64,000 nucleotides of DNA. Source: Chromatocurvus sp964613795. Its GTDB lineage: Bacteria > Pseudomonadota > Gammaproteobacteria > Pseudomonadales > Halieaceae. The DNA lies in contig CAZTJR010000008.1 of NCBI GenBank assembly GCA_964613795.1, positions 49,310-113,309 on the forward strand, in the 5' to 3' direction. Positions 17,573-26,905 of the stretch are shown here, piece by piece (position 1 is the stretch's first letter; each line of letters opens with the position of its first letter). Made by a program: the position numbers and the translations under genes. The notes beneath the pieces were generated by a model. The model saw only the letters and a program-made list of their open reading frames with translations. It was not told the DNA's origin and did not search any database.

Positions 17573-18661
17573 TCAGGCGCCCCGGGCGACCGCCTCGAGC
17601 AGCTCGGTGATCTCCCGGCCGTCGGCGTCGTCAACCACAAGCGCCTGCCCGAGGGATCGCAACAGGATGAGACGCAGGCGACCATCCACCGCTTTCTTGT
17701 CCCGGGCCATGTGCTGCAGAAAGGTGGCCGCCGACATGTCGGCCGGGGGCCGCAGCGGCAGTCCGGCCCGTGCCAGCCAGTCGGCCAGCGCCTCCACTTC
17801 ATCATTGTTCACCCAGCCACGACGCGCCGACAGCCGCATGGCGAGCAACATGCCAACGGCTACTGCTTCACCGTGCAGCCAGTTGCCGTAGCCCTGGGCC
17901 GCCTCTATAGCGTGGCCGAAGGTATGGCCAAGATTGAGTATGGCGCGAACGCCAGCCTCCCGCTCATCGGCAGCCACGACCTCCGCCTTGATCGCACAGC
18001 TGCGTTCGATCGCCTCGGCGAGAACCGCCTCTTCCCGCGCCAGCAGACGGGGAAGCTCTTCCTGCAGCCAGCCGTAGAAGCCGACATCGCGGATCAGCCC
18101 GTACTTGATCACCTCTGCCAGGCCGGCGGCAAACTCGCGCGCAGGCAGCGAGTGCAGCACCTGCGTGTCAATCAGTACAGCCCGCGGCTGGTAAAACGCG
18201 CCGATCATGTTCTTCCCCAGCGGATGGTTGACACCCGTCTTGCCTCCGACCGAGGAATCGACCTGGGATAGCAGGGTGGTCGGCACCTGGATGAAGGCCA
18301 CCCCGCGTTGATAACAGGCCGCTGCAAAACCTGCCATGTCCCCGACCACGCCGCCACCCAGCGCAATGAAAGTGGTGCTGCGATCGTGACCTGCCGCCAG
18401 CACGCGGTCAAAGATCTGCTGCACGGTCGCCAGCGTCTTGTATGCCTCGCCATCGGGCAGAATAATCTCGGTTACGGCCAGGTCGTCGCCAAGCGCCTGG
18501 CGCAGACGATCCATGTACAGCGGCGCCACCGTGGCGTTGCTGATGATGACGACCTGGCGACCGGCGATGCAGGAACGCAGGCGGGCAGCGTCAGTGAGCA
18601 GATCGCGTCCGATGAAGATGGAATAACTGCGATCACCGAGATCGACATGTAGCGTATGCAT
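17573..18661 (-). CDS. aroB: 3-dehydroquinate synthase
   Basis: NAD- and zinc-dependent cyclisation of DAHP to 3-dehydroquinate, second step of the shikimate pathway. The protein is 362 residues, matching the family. Characteristic segments are ALGGGVVGDMAGFAAACYQRG, TTLLSQVDSSVGGKTGVN and the zinc ligand stretch NLGHTFGHAIEA. The start at 18661 was chosen because MHTLHVDLGDRSY aligns with known AroB N-termini; an ATG five codons upstream is possible and neither has a strong ribosome site. It follows aroK by 55 bases. Confidence 0.96.
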   Translation of the reverse strand: MHTLHVDLGDRSYSIFIGRDLLTDAARLRSCIAGRQVVIISNATVAPLYMDRLRQALGDDLAVTEIILPDGEAYKTLATVQQIFDRVLAAGHDRSTTFIALGGGVVGDMAGFAAACYQRGVAFIQVPTTLLSQVDSSVGGKTGVNHPLGKNMIGAFYQPRAVLIDTQVLHSLPAREFAAGLAEVIKYGLIRDVGFYGWLQEELPRLLAREEAVLAEAIERSCAIKAEVVAADEREAGVRAILNLGHTFGHAIEAAQGYGNWLHGEAVAVGMLLAMRLSARRGWVNNDEVEALADWLARAGLPLRPPADMSAATFLQHMARDKKAVDGRLRLILLRSLGQALVVDDADGREITELLEAVARGA

Positions 18662-18716
18662 GAGCGTGGCGGGCATGATGTGGGCAGTGCATGGGGCCTG
18701 CGGTTGCGGCCGGCCT

Positions 18717-19232
18717 TTATGCGTCGCGCAGTTCCTTGAGCAATCGTTGGGCCACAGTCTTGGGGCTGCTGTCATCCGTGTCAATCACATGATCGGCGAT
18801 TTCCCGGTACAGCGGATCGCGCACGGCTATCAGATCGCGCAGGGTGCCCTCGGGATCATCGCCATGGAGCAGCGGCCGGTTGCTGTTCTTGCGCGTGCGT
18901 CGGACCTGTTCCTCCAGGGTGGCATGCAGGTAGACCACGAAGCCGCGCGCCGCCAGAACCTGCCGGTTTGCCTCCCGGACAACAACGCCACCGCCGGTCG
19001 CCAGCACCGTGTCTTCCCAGGCGGTCATTTCCTGCACCACCTGCGTTTCGCGGTCGCGGAATCCTTCCTCGCCCTCGACATCGAATATCCACGGAATATC
19101 GGCACCGGTGCGCCGCTCCACCTCGGCGTCGGTATCCGCGAAACCGAGGCCCAGACCCTGCGCCAGGAACTTGCCGATCGTGGTCTTGCCTGCGCCCATG
19201 GGGCCGACCAGAAATACGCGCCGCACTGCCAT
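18717..19232 (-). CDS. aroK: Shikimate kinase
   Basis: Phosphorylates shikimate at O3 with ATP. The 171-residue P-loop protein has Walker A GPMGAGKTTIG (10-20), the shikimate-binding DTDAEVE, FRDRE and ATGGGVV motifs, and NRPLLHG in the lid region. It begins 3 bases after the pilQ stop, so it is cotranscribed with the pilus genes, the common pilQ-aroK-aroB arrangement of gammaproteobacteria. Confidence 0.97.
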   Translation of the reverse strand: MAVRRVFLVGPMGAGKTTIGKFLAQGLGLGFADTDAEVERRTGADIPWIFDVEGEEGFRDRETQVVQEMTAWEDTVLATGGGVVVREANRQVLAARGFVVYLHATLEEQVRRTRKNSNRPLLHGDDPEGTLRDLIAVRDPLYREIADHVIDTDDSSPKTVAQRLLKELRDA

Positions 19233-19235
19233 ACC

Positions 19236-21356
19236 CTAATCCAGCAGAGCGTCGGCAAGTATGCGCGGCGTGATGAAGATCAGCGTTTCCGTCTTGGTGC
19301 GCTGGGTGGACTCGTTGCGAAAGAGCGCGCCCACGTAGGGAATGTCGCCGAAGAACGGCACCTTCCGGCGCGTCTCGAGAAGCTCTGTGCGGAACACACC
19401 GCCGAGCACCACCGTTTCACCGTTGCCGACCAACACCTGCGTAGTCAGTTCCGTTGTGTCGATGGCGGGAATCAGGCCACCCTGGCCGCTTGGCACGAGA
19501 TCGCCGACCGAATCCTGGTTGATCACAAGATCCAGCAGAATGCGATCATCCGGGGTGATATTCGGAGTGACATCGAGGGACAGCACCGCCTCCTTGAACT
19601 GCACCGCGGTGGCGCCACTGGCCGCCGCCTGCTGGAAGGGGATCTCGGTGCCCGACTTGATATTAGCTTTCTGCTTGTCTCCGGTAATCACCTTGGGCTG
19701 TGATACCACCTCACTCTTGCCAGCGGATTCGAGCGCCGACAGCTCAGCGGTCAGAAACAGATCGTTAGAGGTGAAGCCCACCGCGAAGCCACTGGCGGCA
19801 TCACTGACGCCCAGATCGACCAGCAGAGCGCCGGGGTAGCTCAGTTGGGGCTGCGTACCGTTGATCACGGAGTTATTGAGCCCGACCACGTTGGAGGTAT
19901 TGCCAGAGAGGGACAGAATGTTGCCGTCCGCGTCGGGATCCAGATAGCCACCACCCCAGCTGATGCCCAGCTCTTTCTCAAGATCGGACTGCGCGATGAC
20001 AATGCGCGCCTCGATCATGACCTGGCGGATGGGAATATCTACCTGATCGATAAGCAGGCGTATTTCCTCAAGCTTGTCGGAGGTTTCCGTCAGGATGAGA
20101 GAGTTGGTGCGTTGATCGACGATCACCGAGCCGCGAGAGGAGATCAGCGTGCCGCCGTCCTCCGAGCCGGCGTTGAACAGATCGACCACCTCGCTCGCCT
20201 TCGCGTAGCGGATGCGGATGAACTCGGAACGCAGCGGCGCCAGCTCCGCGATCTGCTTGTTGGCCTCGATTTCCTGCCGCTCCCGCTCGGCGATTTCCGC
20301 CGCCGGCGCGACCATGAGCACGTTGCCCACCTGGCGCTTGTCCAGGCCTTTGGTCTTCAACACCAGCTCCAGCGCCTGATCCCAGGGCACGTTCTTCAGG
20401 CGCAGCGTGATGCGGCCGGAAACCGTGTCACTGGCGACGAGATTGAGCTCGGTAAAGTCGGCTATCAGCTGGAGAACCGCGCGCACTTCGATATCCTGGA
20501 AATTGAGTGATATCCGCTCGCCGACAAAGTCGAACTCGCTGCGCCTCTCATCCTGCTCTTCCTTGCTCAGCGGCTTGACGCTGATCACGTACTCATTGTC
20601 GGCCTGATAGGCCAGGTAGTCGAACTCTCCCACGGTTTTCAGCGTCATGGTGGTGCCGCGCTCGGTCGAGTTCACCGAAATCGACTGCACGGGCGTCGCA
20701 AAATCGACCACATTGTAGTTGCGCAGCAGACGCTCCGGAATATCCGTATCGATGAACTCGACCTTCACGTCGCCGCGCTCACTGAAGATATTCACATCTG
20801 CCGAGGGATCGGACAGCTGCAGGACCAGCCGGCCCTCGCCCTCCGGACCGCGCTGAAACTGCAGATCGCGGATGCTGGACTCGACGGACAATACCTCCTC
20901 CACCCGGGTCTGCACGCGATTCGGGTCGCTGCCGGGCTTGAAATAATTGCCTTCGGAATCCTCGCCCACGGTGAGGAACAGGTTGTTGCCCTCTACACGT
21001 GTTTCGTAGGGAACCAGCTTGACCAGGTTGATCACCAGGCGCGTGCGATCATCCGCTTCAAGCACCATGGCACCGGTGGCGTTGCCGTAGGAGAGGTTGT
21101 AGCGCTTGCGGTCCAGCTGGCTTGCGGTGTCGGGAAAGTCGATGGCAATCCGGGCCGGCTTTTCAATGGTGTAGGAGTTAAGGTCCGTGGGTGGCGCCTG
21201 GTCAAACTCCAGACGCAGCTCGAATTTGCCGCCGGGTCGCGAGCTGAACTCGATATCCGTGACGCTGGTGACCGCCTGGGCCGCCAGAGAGCAGAAAGCG
21301 GCTGCCATTCCCAGCAGCAGGCGACCGATTCTTCGTTGTTGCCTTGCGGACGTCAT
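19236..21356 (-). CDS. pilQ: Type IV pilus secretin PilQ
   Basis: Outer-membrane multimeric channel through which type IV pili pass. The protein is 706 residues with a signal peptide (LLLGMAAAFCSLAAQA, cleavage near residue 25). Two AMIN-type domains occupy about 30-250, then the secretin short N-terminal domain (ISLNFQDIEVRAVLQLIADFTELN), an N1 domain and the secretin core (RQVMIEARIVIAQSDLEKELGI through VPFFGDIPYVGALFR). The start at 21356, 12 codons inside the longest frame, has GGAGCAGG just upstream and gives the signal peptide the right length. Last of the pil genes, followed directly by aroK. Confidence 0.96.
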   Translation of the reverse strand: MTSARQQRRIGRLLLGMAAAFCSLAAQAVTSVTDIEFSSRPGGKFELRLEFDQAPPTDLNSYTIEKPARIAIDFPDTASQLDRKRYNLSYGNATGAMVLEADDRTRLVINLVKLVPYETRVEGNNLFLTVGEDSEGNYFKPGSDPNRVQTRVEEVLSVESSIRDLQFQRGPEGEGRLVLQLSDPSADVNIFSERGDVKVEFIDTDIPERLLRNYNVVDFATPVQSISVNSTERGTTMTLKTVGEFDYLAYQADNEYVISVKPLSKEEQDERRSEFDFVGERISLNFQDIEVRAVLQLIADFTELNLVASDTVSGRITLRLKNVPWDQALELVLKTKGLDKRQVGNVLMVAPAAEIAERERQEIEANKQIAELAPLRSEFIRIRYAKASEVVDLFNAGSEDGGTLISSRGSVIVDQRTNSLILTETSDKLEEIRLLIDQVDIPIRQVMIEARIVIAQSDLEKELGISWGGGYLDPDADGNILSLSGNTSNVVGLNNSVINGTQPQLSYPGALLVDLGVSDAASGFAVGFTSNDLFLTAELSALESAGKSEVVSQPKVITGDKQKANIKSGTEIPFQQAAASGATAVQFKEAVLSLDVTPNITPDDRILLDLVINQDSVGDLVPSGQGGLIPAIDTTELTTQVLVGNGETVVLGGVFRTELLETRRKVPFFGDIPYVGALFRNESTQRTKTETLIFITPRILADALLD

Positions 21357-21414
21357 GTTGCCTGCTCCCCGTGTATTATCGCTGTTGCCCATAGTCCCGC
21401 CATACCCGCACGAC

Positions 21415-21945
21415 CTAGAGGCCGCTCAGTTCTATGGTTCTCGGGCGTTCTACCCAGCCGTCGGCCGTGCCATCTGTAACGATCTCCACAACGGCAATGT
21501 AGGTATCCTCGAGCTCCACAATTTTGCCGTGATTGCGCCCCAGGTAGTTGCCCTGGGTCACCCGATGAATCCCCCCCTCGGGATCGCGCACCAGGGCCCA
21601 CTCGCGGCCACCACGCGCCAGTGTGCCGACCATGGCAAGCGAGTCGAAGGTATACTGCTCAAGAAATTCCTTGGCCCGGTTCTCGTCCGGCCTGATTGTG
21701 CTGACTGACTGCAGCTGTGCGATTTCCCGCACTTCGATCGGCCGATCGAAGGGGCTGCGCATGCGCGTCGCACTGTAGGCGAACGCCTCATACGCCTTAA
21801 ACGTCGGAATCGGCGCAATCACTCCGCCCGGCCGGGCGGTCTTTTCGTCCATGAAACGGTCGAGGTCAGACATATCGCTGTCGCTGCAGGCAGACAGCGT
21901 CGCCATCAGGCAGACCAGTGTCAGCGTCCTTACACAGCGGCACAT
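21415..21945 (-). CDS. pilP: Type IV pilus lipoprotein PilP
   Basis: Inner-membrane lipoprotein linking the PilMNO platform to PilQ. The 176-residue protein has a signal peptide ending in the lipobox LSAC, giving lipidated Cys20. The C-terminal beta domain (about 85-175: VGTLARGGREWALV, GNYLGRNHGKI) is the PilP fold. The ATG at 21945 is given as start; an overlapping TTG at 21951 would add two residues and overlap pilO by 4 bases. GGAG lies 4 bases before the TTG and 10 before the ATG, so the choice is open. Confidence 0.93.
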   Translation of the reverse strand: MCRCVRTLTLVCLMATLSACSDSDMSDLDRFMDEKTARPGGVIAPIPTFKAYEAFAYSATRMRSPFDRPIEVREIAQLQSVSTIRPDENRAKEFLEQYTFDSLAMVGTLARGGREWALVRDPEGGIHRVTQGNYLGRNHGKIVELEDTYIAVVEIVTDGTADGWVERPRTIELSGL

Positions 21946-21947
21946 GC

Positions 21948-22562
21948 TCAACTGTCTCCGTCCTTGTAGCGGTAGGTCTTGGCGGTGATCGACAGCTTGA
22001 GATTGCTGGCATCGTCTCCGCTGCCGCTGATGGTAAAGTCGTGCAGCGTGACAATGCGAGGCAGCCCTGCCATGCCGCTGATAAATGCTCCCAGATCGTG
22101 ATAGGACCCGGCGGCCTCGATCGCGATGGGCAGCTCCACGTAGAACTCTCGGCTGACCTCCGGCTGCAGATTGATCGACGCGATATTGAGTCCGTTGAGA
22201 ACGCCCTTGTTGGTGATATCCTCAAGAAGGCCCGGTACTTCAGTGTCGCTGGGCAGCTGACTGATAAGGGCCCCGAACGACTCCTCCATCTCGACCATCT
22301 GCCGCCGATAGGCTTCAAGATTGGCCACCTGGAAAGCCTTCTTTTCATATTCCTGCTTCAGCGTACTCTCCCTGGCAACCTCGCGGTCAAACTGCAGACG
22401 AAGGTCTTCCACATGGAAGTAGTAGCCGCCCGCGAGCACCAGGACGAACAGCAGCACGCCGATAATGACCTTGAGCACCATCGGCAGCGTACCGAGGTTG
22501 TCGACACTGAGATCGTTGAGATCGAATTCCCGAAGTGCCCTCAGCGAGTCTTCCATTGCCAT
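21948..22562 (-). CDS. pilO: Type IV pilus inner-membrane protein PilO
   Basis: A 204-residue bitopic protein that pairs with PilN in the pilus alignment subcomplex. A short cytoplasmic N-terminus precedes the membrane segment MVLKVIIGVLLFVLVLAGGY (about 28-47). A coiled-coil (LRLQFDREVARESTLKQEYE and onward, about 55-95) follows, then a ferredoxin-like periplasmic domain. It lies 3 bases after pilN. Confidence 0.95.
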   Translation of the reverse strand: MAMEDSLRALREFDLNDLSVDNLGTLPMVLKVIIGVLLFVLVLAGGYYFHVEDLRLQFDREVARESTLKQEYEKKAFQVANLEAYRRQMVEMEESFGALISQLPSDTEVPGLLEDITNKGVLNGLNIASINLQPEVSREFYVELPIAIEAAGSYHDLGAFISGMAGLPRIVTLHDFTISGSGDDASNLKLSITAKTYRYKDGDS

Positions 22563-22565
22563 GCG

Positions 22566-23129
22566 CTATTCCTCGCCCTCACTGTCCTGCGGCAGACTCA
22601 CCATCACCTTCAGCTCGAAGGTAGCCGCCTGGTCGCCGTACATGGTCGCGGCGCGCACGGAGTCGAGGTTGGGGTCCTGCAGCCAGTCGGAGGCGTCCAG
22701 CCGGCGCATGAGACTGGACACCCGGTTGTTCGATTCCGCGACACCCTCGATCGCCAGGGTCTTTTCCTTCGCCTCTACCTGCGTGTAGAAGACCCCGTCG
22801 GGTACCGTCCGCACCAGCTGGTCGAGCACGCGCACAATGACCGGGCGATTGCCCTGCAGCTCCTGGATCACGCGCATCCGGTCAATGAGCTGATTGCGCT
22901 TGCGCTGCAGATCCTTGATTTCCGCCACCTGGGCATCCAGCACCCTGATATTCTGCGACAGGTAATCATTGCGCGACTTCTGGTTGTCAATCTGGCTATT
23001 GACGACGCGATCGGCCAGCACCACCAGCATGATGGCCGCCACCACAACCAGCCCCAGAATACTCAGAAACTGTCGCTTGAGCTCTTCACGGCGCGCCTCG
23101 CGCCAGGGCAGCAGGTTGATATGCGCCAT
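22566..23129 (-). CDS. pilN: Type IV pilus inner-membrane protein PilN
   Basis: A 187-residue bitopic protein beginning MAHINLLPWREARRE, the conserved N-terminal motif that docks into PilM. A membrane segment (FLSILGLVVVAAIMLVVLADRVV) follows at about 22-44, then a periplasmic coiled-coil and a ferredoxin-like domain. Its first base coincides with the last base of the pilM stop region, indicating coupling. Confidence 0.96.
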   Translation of the reverse strand: MAHINLLPWREARREELKRQFLSILGLVVVAAIMLVVLADRVVNSQIDNQKSRNDYLSQNIRVLDAQVAEIKDLQRKRNQLIDRMRVIQELQGNRPVIVRVLDQLVRTVPDGVFYTQVEAKEKTLAIEGVAESNNRVSSLMRRLDASDWLQDPNLDSVRAATMYGDQAATFELKVMVSLPQDSEGEE

Positions 23130-24193
23130 CAGTCAAAACTCCGCAGCGCGAGGCCGCAGGCAATCATCATGGCCGGCGCATCACTGCCCAGCGCCACCGC
23201 GTTGACCCGCGGCGAGAGGCTCATCTGGGCAAAGGGATTGGCAACTACAGTGGGTGTACCCAGCCGATCCTGCACCAGGTCGGACAGCCCTTCCATGTAG
23301 GCCACACCGCCCGCCATAATGATGTAGTCGACATCGTTGTACTGGCTCGAGGAGAAAAACAGCTGCAGCGACCGCGTGACCTGCTGCACGACGGCATCTC
23401 TGAATGGGTTCAGCAGCTCTTCTTCGTAGTCGTCGGGAAGACCGCCCTGCTTCTTGGCCAGACCAGCCTCTTCCAGCGGCAGACCGTAGCGCCGCATGAT
23501 CTCATCGGTCAGCTGCTTGCCACCGAACAGCTGCTCGCGGGTATAAATGGTCTGGCCGTTGCTCAGTACGCTGAGCGTCGTCATCGTGGCGCCGATGTCG
23601 ATCATGGCAACCACCGCACTCTCCTCGAGATCGAGATGCTCGCGAATCAGGCCGTACGCGCGCTCGACCGCGTAGGCCTCGACGTCCATGACCTTGGCTT
23701 CCAGCCCCGCGGCCTCGATGGCCTCGACGCGCGCGTCGATAGTTTCCCGACGACAGGCGGCGAGGAGCACCTCAACCATGCCGTCGCGATCACGCGATGG
23801 GCCCTGAATCTCGAAATCGAGCGCCACTTCTTCCAGCGGATAGGGAATGTATTGATCGGCCTCGAGCGTGAGCTGGGTTTCCATCTCATCGTCGCTGAGC
23901 CCCGCCGGCATATCCACCAGCTTCGTGATCACGGCAGAGCCCGCCACGGCGGCGGCAACTGTCTTGATTTTGCTGCGTGACTGCGCGACCACACTGCTGA
24001 TGGCATTGGCGACACCATCGACATCATTAATGGCTTTTTCCACCACAGCGTCCTGTGGGAGTGAACTGACCGCGTAACTTTCCACGCGATACGTGTCCCC
24101 CGTTCGGCTAAGCTCGAGCAGCTTGACCGTGGTGGAGCTGATATCCATCCCCAGAAGCTGAGTCTGCTTTCTCTTTCCTATCAATCCAAGCAA
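23129..24193 (-). CDS. pilM: Type IV pilus actin-like ATPase PilM
   Basis: Cytoplasmic actin/FtsA-like protein of 354 residues that forms the ring binding PilN. ATPase-fold motifs are visible: LLGMDISSTTVKLLEL (phosphate 1), AMIDIGATMTTLSVL (phosphate 2) and IIMAGGVAYMEGL (adenosine). Translation starts at a TTG (24191-24193) with AGGAAAA just upstream. First gene of pilMNOPQ-aroK-aroB and divergent from mrcA. Confidence 0.95.
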   Translation of the reverse strand: MLGLIGKRKQTQLLGMDISSTTVKLLELSRTGDTYRVESYAVSSLPQDAVVEKAINDVDGVANAISSVVAQSRSKIKTVAAAVAGSAVITKLVDMPAGLSDDEMETQLTLEADQYIPYPLEEVALDFEIQGPSRDRDGMVEVLLAACRRETIDARVEAIEAAGLEAKVMDVEAYAVERAYGLIREHLDLEESAVVAMIDIGATMTTLSVLSNGQTIYTREQLFGGKQLTDEIMRRYGLPLEEAGLAKKQGGLPDDYEEELLNPFRDAVVQQVTRSLQLFFSSSQYNDVDYIIMAGGVAYMEGLSDLVQDRLGTPTVVANPFAQMSLSPRVNAVALGSDAPAMMIACGLALRSFD

Positions 24194-24370
24194 GTCGTTT
24201 TCCTATATGATTCACAGACTTAGCTTTACTTTATATTCTTATACTTCAATATTAAGCTATAAGATAGCCTGCAATGCAACGGAAAGGCAAAAAAAGCCTA
24301 TAATTACCAAAGCCCGACAGCGAGCTCCCTGCGCTGGCTGTCCTGCCCGACGCACATCTTCGGAGGTCTC
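24194..24370. promoter_or_regulatory. AT-rich divergent promoter region pilM / mrcA
   Basis: The first ~110 bases are strikingly AT-rich in an otherwise GC-rich segment and hold several -10-like hexamers on the minus strand for pilM, none with a convincing -35 at proper spacing. Towards mrcA there is an exact TATAAT at 24299-24304, preceded by the small inverted repeat AGGC-A7-GCCT, with a poor -35. Individual start sites cannot be fixed by eye. Confidence 0.5.
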
Positions 24371-26860
24371 TTGAAATTCCTGCGCTGGCTCCTGCGCCTC
24401 ACATTGCTCGGCAGTCTTGCCGCCGTCTGGTTACTGGCCGGCGTCTACCTGTACCTGAGTCCGGCATTGCCGGATGTGGAAACCTTGCGCGATGTCCAGC
24501 TGCAGACGCCCATGCGCGTATATACCGCGAGCGGCGACATGATCGGCCAGTTCGGCGAACAGAAGCGCAACCCGCTGGATTACAGCGAGATACCCGACAC
24601 CTTTGTCAAGGCGCTACTGGCCGCGGAAGATGACGGCTTTTTCCGGCACAGCGGCATTGACCTGATGGGCCTCGGGCGCGCCGTGTCCGAGCTCCTGCTG
24701 ACCGGCGCCAAGGGCTCCGGCGGCAGCACACTGACCATGCAGGTGGCGCGCAACTACTTTCTCAGCCTCGATCGCACTTTTACACGCAAGTTCAACGAGA
24801 TATTGCTGGCCATAGAGATCGAGCGCCGGCTCAGCAAGCAGGAAATCTTCGAACTTTACGTGAACCGGGTGTTCCTCGGGCACCGCGCCTACGGCTTTGA
24901 GGCCGCGGCCCAGACCTATTACGGCAGAAGCATGCATGAGCTCAGCCTGGCAGAGCATGCAATGCTGGCCGGCATCCCGAAAGCCCCCTCGCGCAACAAC
25001 CCGCTGAGTTCGCCGGACAACGCCCGCGAAAGACGCAACTGGATACTTGGGCGCATGCGCCTGCTCGGCTATATCGATGACATGGCGTACCAGGCGGCGT
25101 TGGCTGAGCCGGTGGAAGTGCGCCACCATGGCGCCAGGATCACCCTGGACGCCCAGCATGCCGCGGAAATGGTGCGGCGCGAGATGCTCGAGCGCTACGG
25201 CATTGGCATTTACAACGACGGTTACCAGGTCTACACCACCCTAGACTCGCGCCTGCAGCGGGCTGCACAGTCGTCCCTGGAGACCGGCCTGATTACCTAC
25301 GACCGGCGCCACGGCTACCGCGGGGCAGAGCAGCAGCTGGCCGACCCACGCCCGCTGGCGCCGCCATCAGTCACAGCGGCCAACGAGGCACCTGCATCCT
25401 GGCTGGAAGCCCTCGCGGAAATCCCCCCGCTCGCGGGTCTTGTGCCTGCGGCCATCACCCAGGTGAATGACGCGGGGGCGCGCTTTGTCATCGCCGATGG
25501 CAGCGAACATGAACTGCTCTGGGAAAACGGCCTGCGCCAAGCGAATCCCTACCTGAATGAAAACGCTCGCGGCCGCGCGCCCGGCAGCCCCGGGGACGTG
25601 GTGAGCCGCGGCGATGTCGTGCGCGTCAGTCGCCCGCAAGGCGAGGCATGGCACCTGGCCCAGATCCCTGCGGCGCAGGCCGCACTGATTGCACTGAAAC
25701 CGGACAATGGCGCCATTCTCAGCCTGGTGGGAGGGTTCGGCTTCGAGCAGAGCAAGTTCAATCGCGCGACCCAGGCCCAGCGCCAGCCCGGCTCCAACTT
25801 CAAACCCTTCATCTACAGCGCAGCGCTCGCCGCCGGCTACACGCCAGCCAGCATTATCAATGACGCCCCAATCGTGCTTGAAGACACCTCGCTGGAAGGC
25901 ATCTGGCGACCCGAGAACGACGGTGGCAAATTTTATGGACCTACCCGGCTGCGCTGGGCGCTGACGCAGTCGCGGAACCTGGTGTCCATTCGGCTGCTGC
26001 AGCAGATGGGGGTGGGCACCGTCATCGACTACGCGCGGCAGCTCGGCTTTGATACTGCGGATTTTCCCCGCAATCTCTCGCTGGCGCTGGGCACGCAGTC
26101 GATGTCACCGCTGGACGTGGCCCGCGGCTATGCCATCCTGGCCAACGGCGGCTATGCAGTGGAACCCCACATTATCAGCAGGATCGAGGACAGTGCCGGC
26201 AACCTGCTGTTCGAGGCGCGGCCCGCCACCGTGTGTCGTGCATGCGCGGATGACACAGGCGACCATCCGGCCGGACATGGCGGGCAGCGCCGCAGCGACG
26301 CTGTCGGGGAGGCGAGACCAGCGCACAGGATAGCGGAGACCGGCATCGACGCTGAGCCACTGCCAGCGGCGCCCAGAGTCATGGATGAACGGGTGAACTT
26401 TCTGATCAATGACATTCTTCAGGATGTGATCAAAGCGGGTACGGGACGCAGGGCCCTGGCGCTCAAGCGCGATGACATCGCCGGAAAAACCGGCACCACC
26501 AATGGTCCGATGGATGCCTGGTTCTCGGGATACAACCGCGATGTGGTTGCCACCAGCTGGGTAGGGTTTGACCGCTACACGCCGCTGGGTCGCCGGGAGT
26601 TCGGCGGCACTGCGGCCCTGCCAATCTGGATTTCTTTCATGCGCGAAGCGCTGCGGGACAGACCAGAGCAAGGACCGCCCATACCGAATGGCATCACCAG
26701 TGTGAGAATTGATCCGGAGACGGGTCTGCTGGCGGGATCAGAGCAGGACAATGCCCTGTTCGAATATTTCCGCGCCGAGAATGTACCGACCGATTACGCC
26801 GATGGAACGCTGACGCCGGGCAAGACCGGCACGGATGATCTGATCAACGATATTTTCTGA
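24371..26860 (+). CDS. mrcA: Penicillin-binding protein 1A
   Basis: Bifunctional peptidoglycan synthase of 829 residues anchored by one N-terminal membrane segment (about 9-31). The GT51 glycosyltransferase domain shows AAEDDGFFRHSG (Glu86) and GGSTLTMQVARNYFL. An OB-like insertion domain occupies about 310-420. The transpeptidase has the nucleophile Ser475 in GSNFKPF and KTGTT (Lys706). Between about 616 and 680 lies a poorly conserved insertion containing TVCRAC. The TTG start has GGAGG 5 bases upstream. It is divergent from pilM, as ponA is in Pseudomonas. Confidence 0.95.
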   Translation: MKFLRWLLRLTLLGSLAAVWLLAGVYLYLSPALPDVETLRDVQLQTPMRVYTASGDMIGQFGEQKRNPLDYSEIPDTFVKALLAAEDDGFFRHSGIDLMGLGRAVSELLLTGAKGSGGSTLTMQVARNYFLSLDRTFTRKFNEILLAIEIERRLSKQEIFELYVNRVFLGHRAYGFEAAAQTYYGRSMHELSLAEHAMLAGIPKAPSRNNPLSSPDNARERRNWILGRMRLLGYIDDMAYQAALAEPVEVRHHGARITLDAQHAAEMVRREMLERYGIGIYNDGYQVYTTLDSRLQRAAQSSLETGLITYDRRHGYRGAEQQLADPRPLAPPSVTAANEAPASWLEALAEIPPLAGLVPAAITQVNDAGARFVIADGSEHELLWENGLRQANPYLNENARGRAPGSPGDVVSRGDVVRVSRPQGEAWHLAQIPAAQAALIALKPDNGAILSLVGGFGFEQSKFNRATQAQRQPGSNFKPFIYSAALAAGYTPASIINDAPIVLEDTSLEGIWRPENDGGKFYGPTRLRWALTQSRNLVSIRLLQQMGVGTVIDYARQLGFDTADFPRNLSLALGTQSMSPLDVARGYAILANGGYAVEPHIISRIEDSAGNLLFEARPATVCRACADDTGDHPAGHGGQRRSDAVGEARPAHRIAETGIDAEPLPAAPRVMDERVNFLINDILQDVIKAGTGRRALALKRDDIAGKTGTTNGPMDAWFSGYNRDVVATSWVGFDRYTPLGRREFGGTAALPIWISFMREALRDRPEQGPPIPNGITSVRIDPETGLLAGSEQDNALFEYFRAENVPTDYADGTLTPGKTGTDDLINDIF

Positions 26861-26891
26861 CAATGGGCCCGGAGCTTTCAGGCCCATTGTC
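26859..26891. terminator. Strong hairpin between convergent mrcA and rpmE
   Basis: Perfect 11-bp inverted repeat GACAATGGGCC (26859-26869) and GGCCCATTGTC (26881-26891) with an 11-base loop, starting at the mrcA stop. It lacks a T-run on both strands, so it may act with Rho or simply protect 3' ends. Confidence 0.55.
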
Positions 26892-26905
26892 GTCCAGCGA
26901 AACCT

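Noticed and set aside
21918..23300. A 460-codon frame on the plus strand antisense to pilO and pilN
   Set aside because: It mirrors codon structure of the real pil genes and has His/Gln-rich non-protein-like composition.
26224..26380. Possible frameshift in mrcA where the protein departs from the family consensus
   Set aside because: The frame resumes with correct PBP1A motifs (KTGTT) without a shift, and this linker is variable in the family, so it is treated as a divergent insertion.
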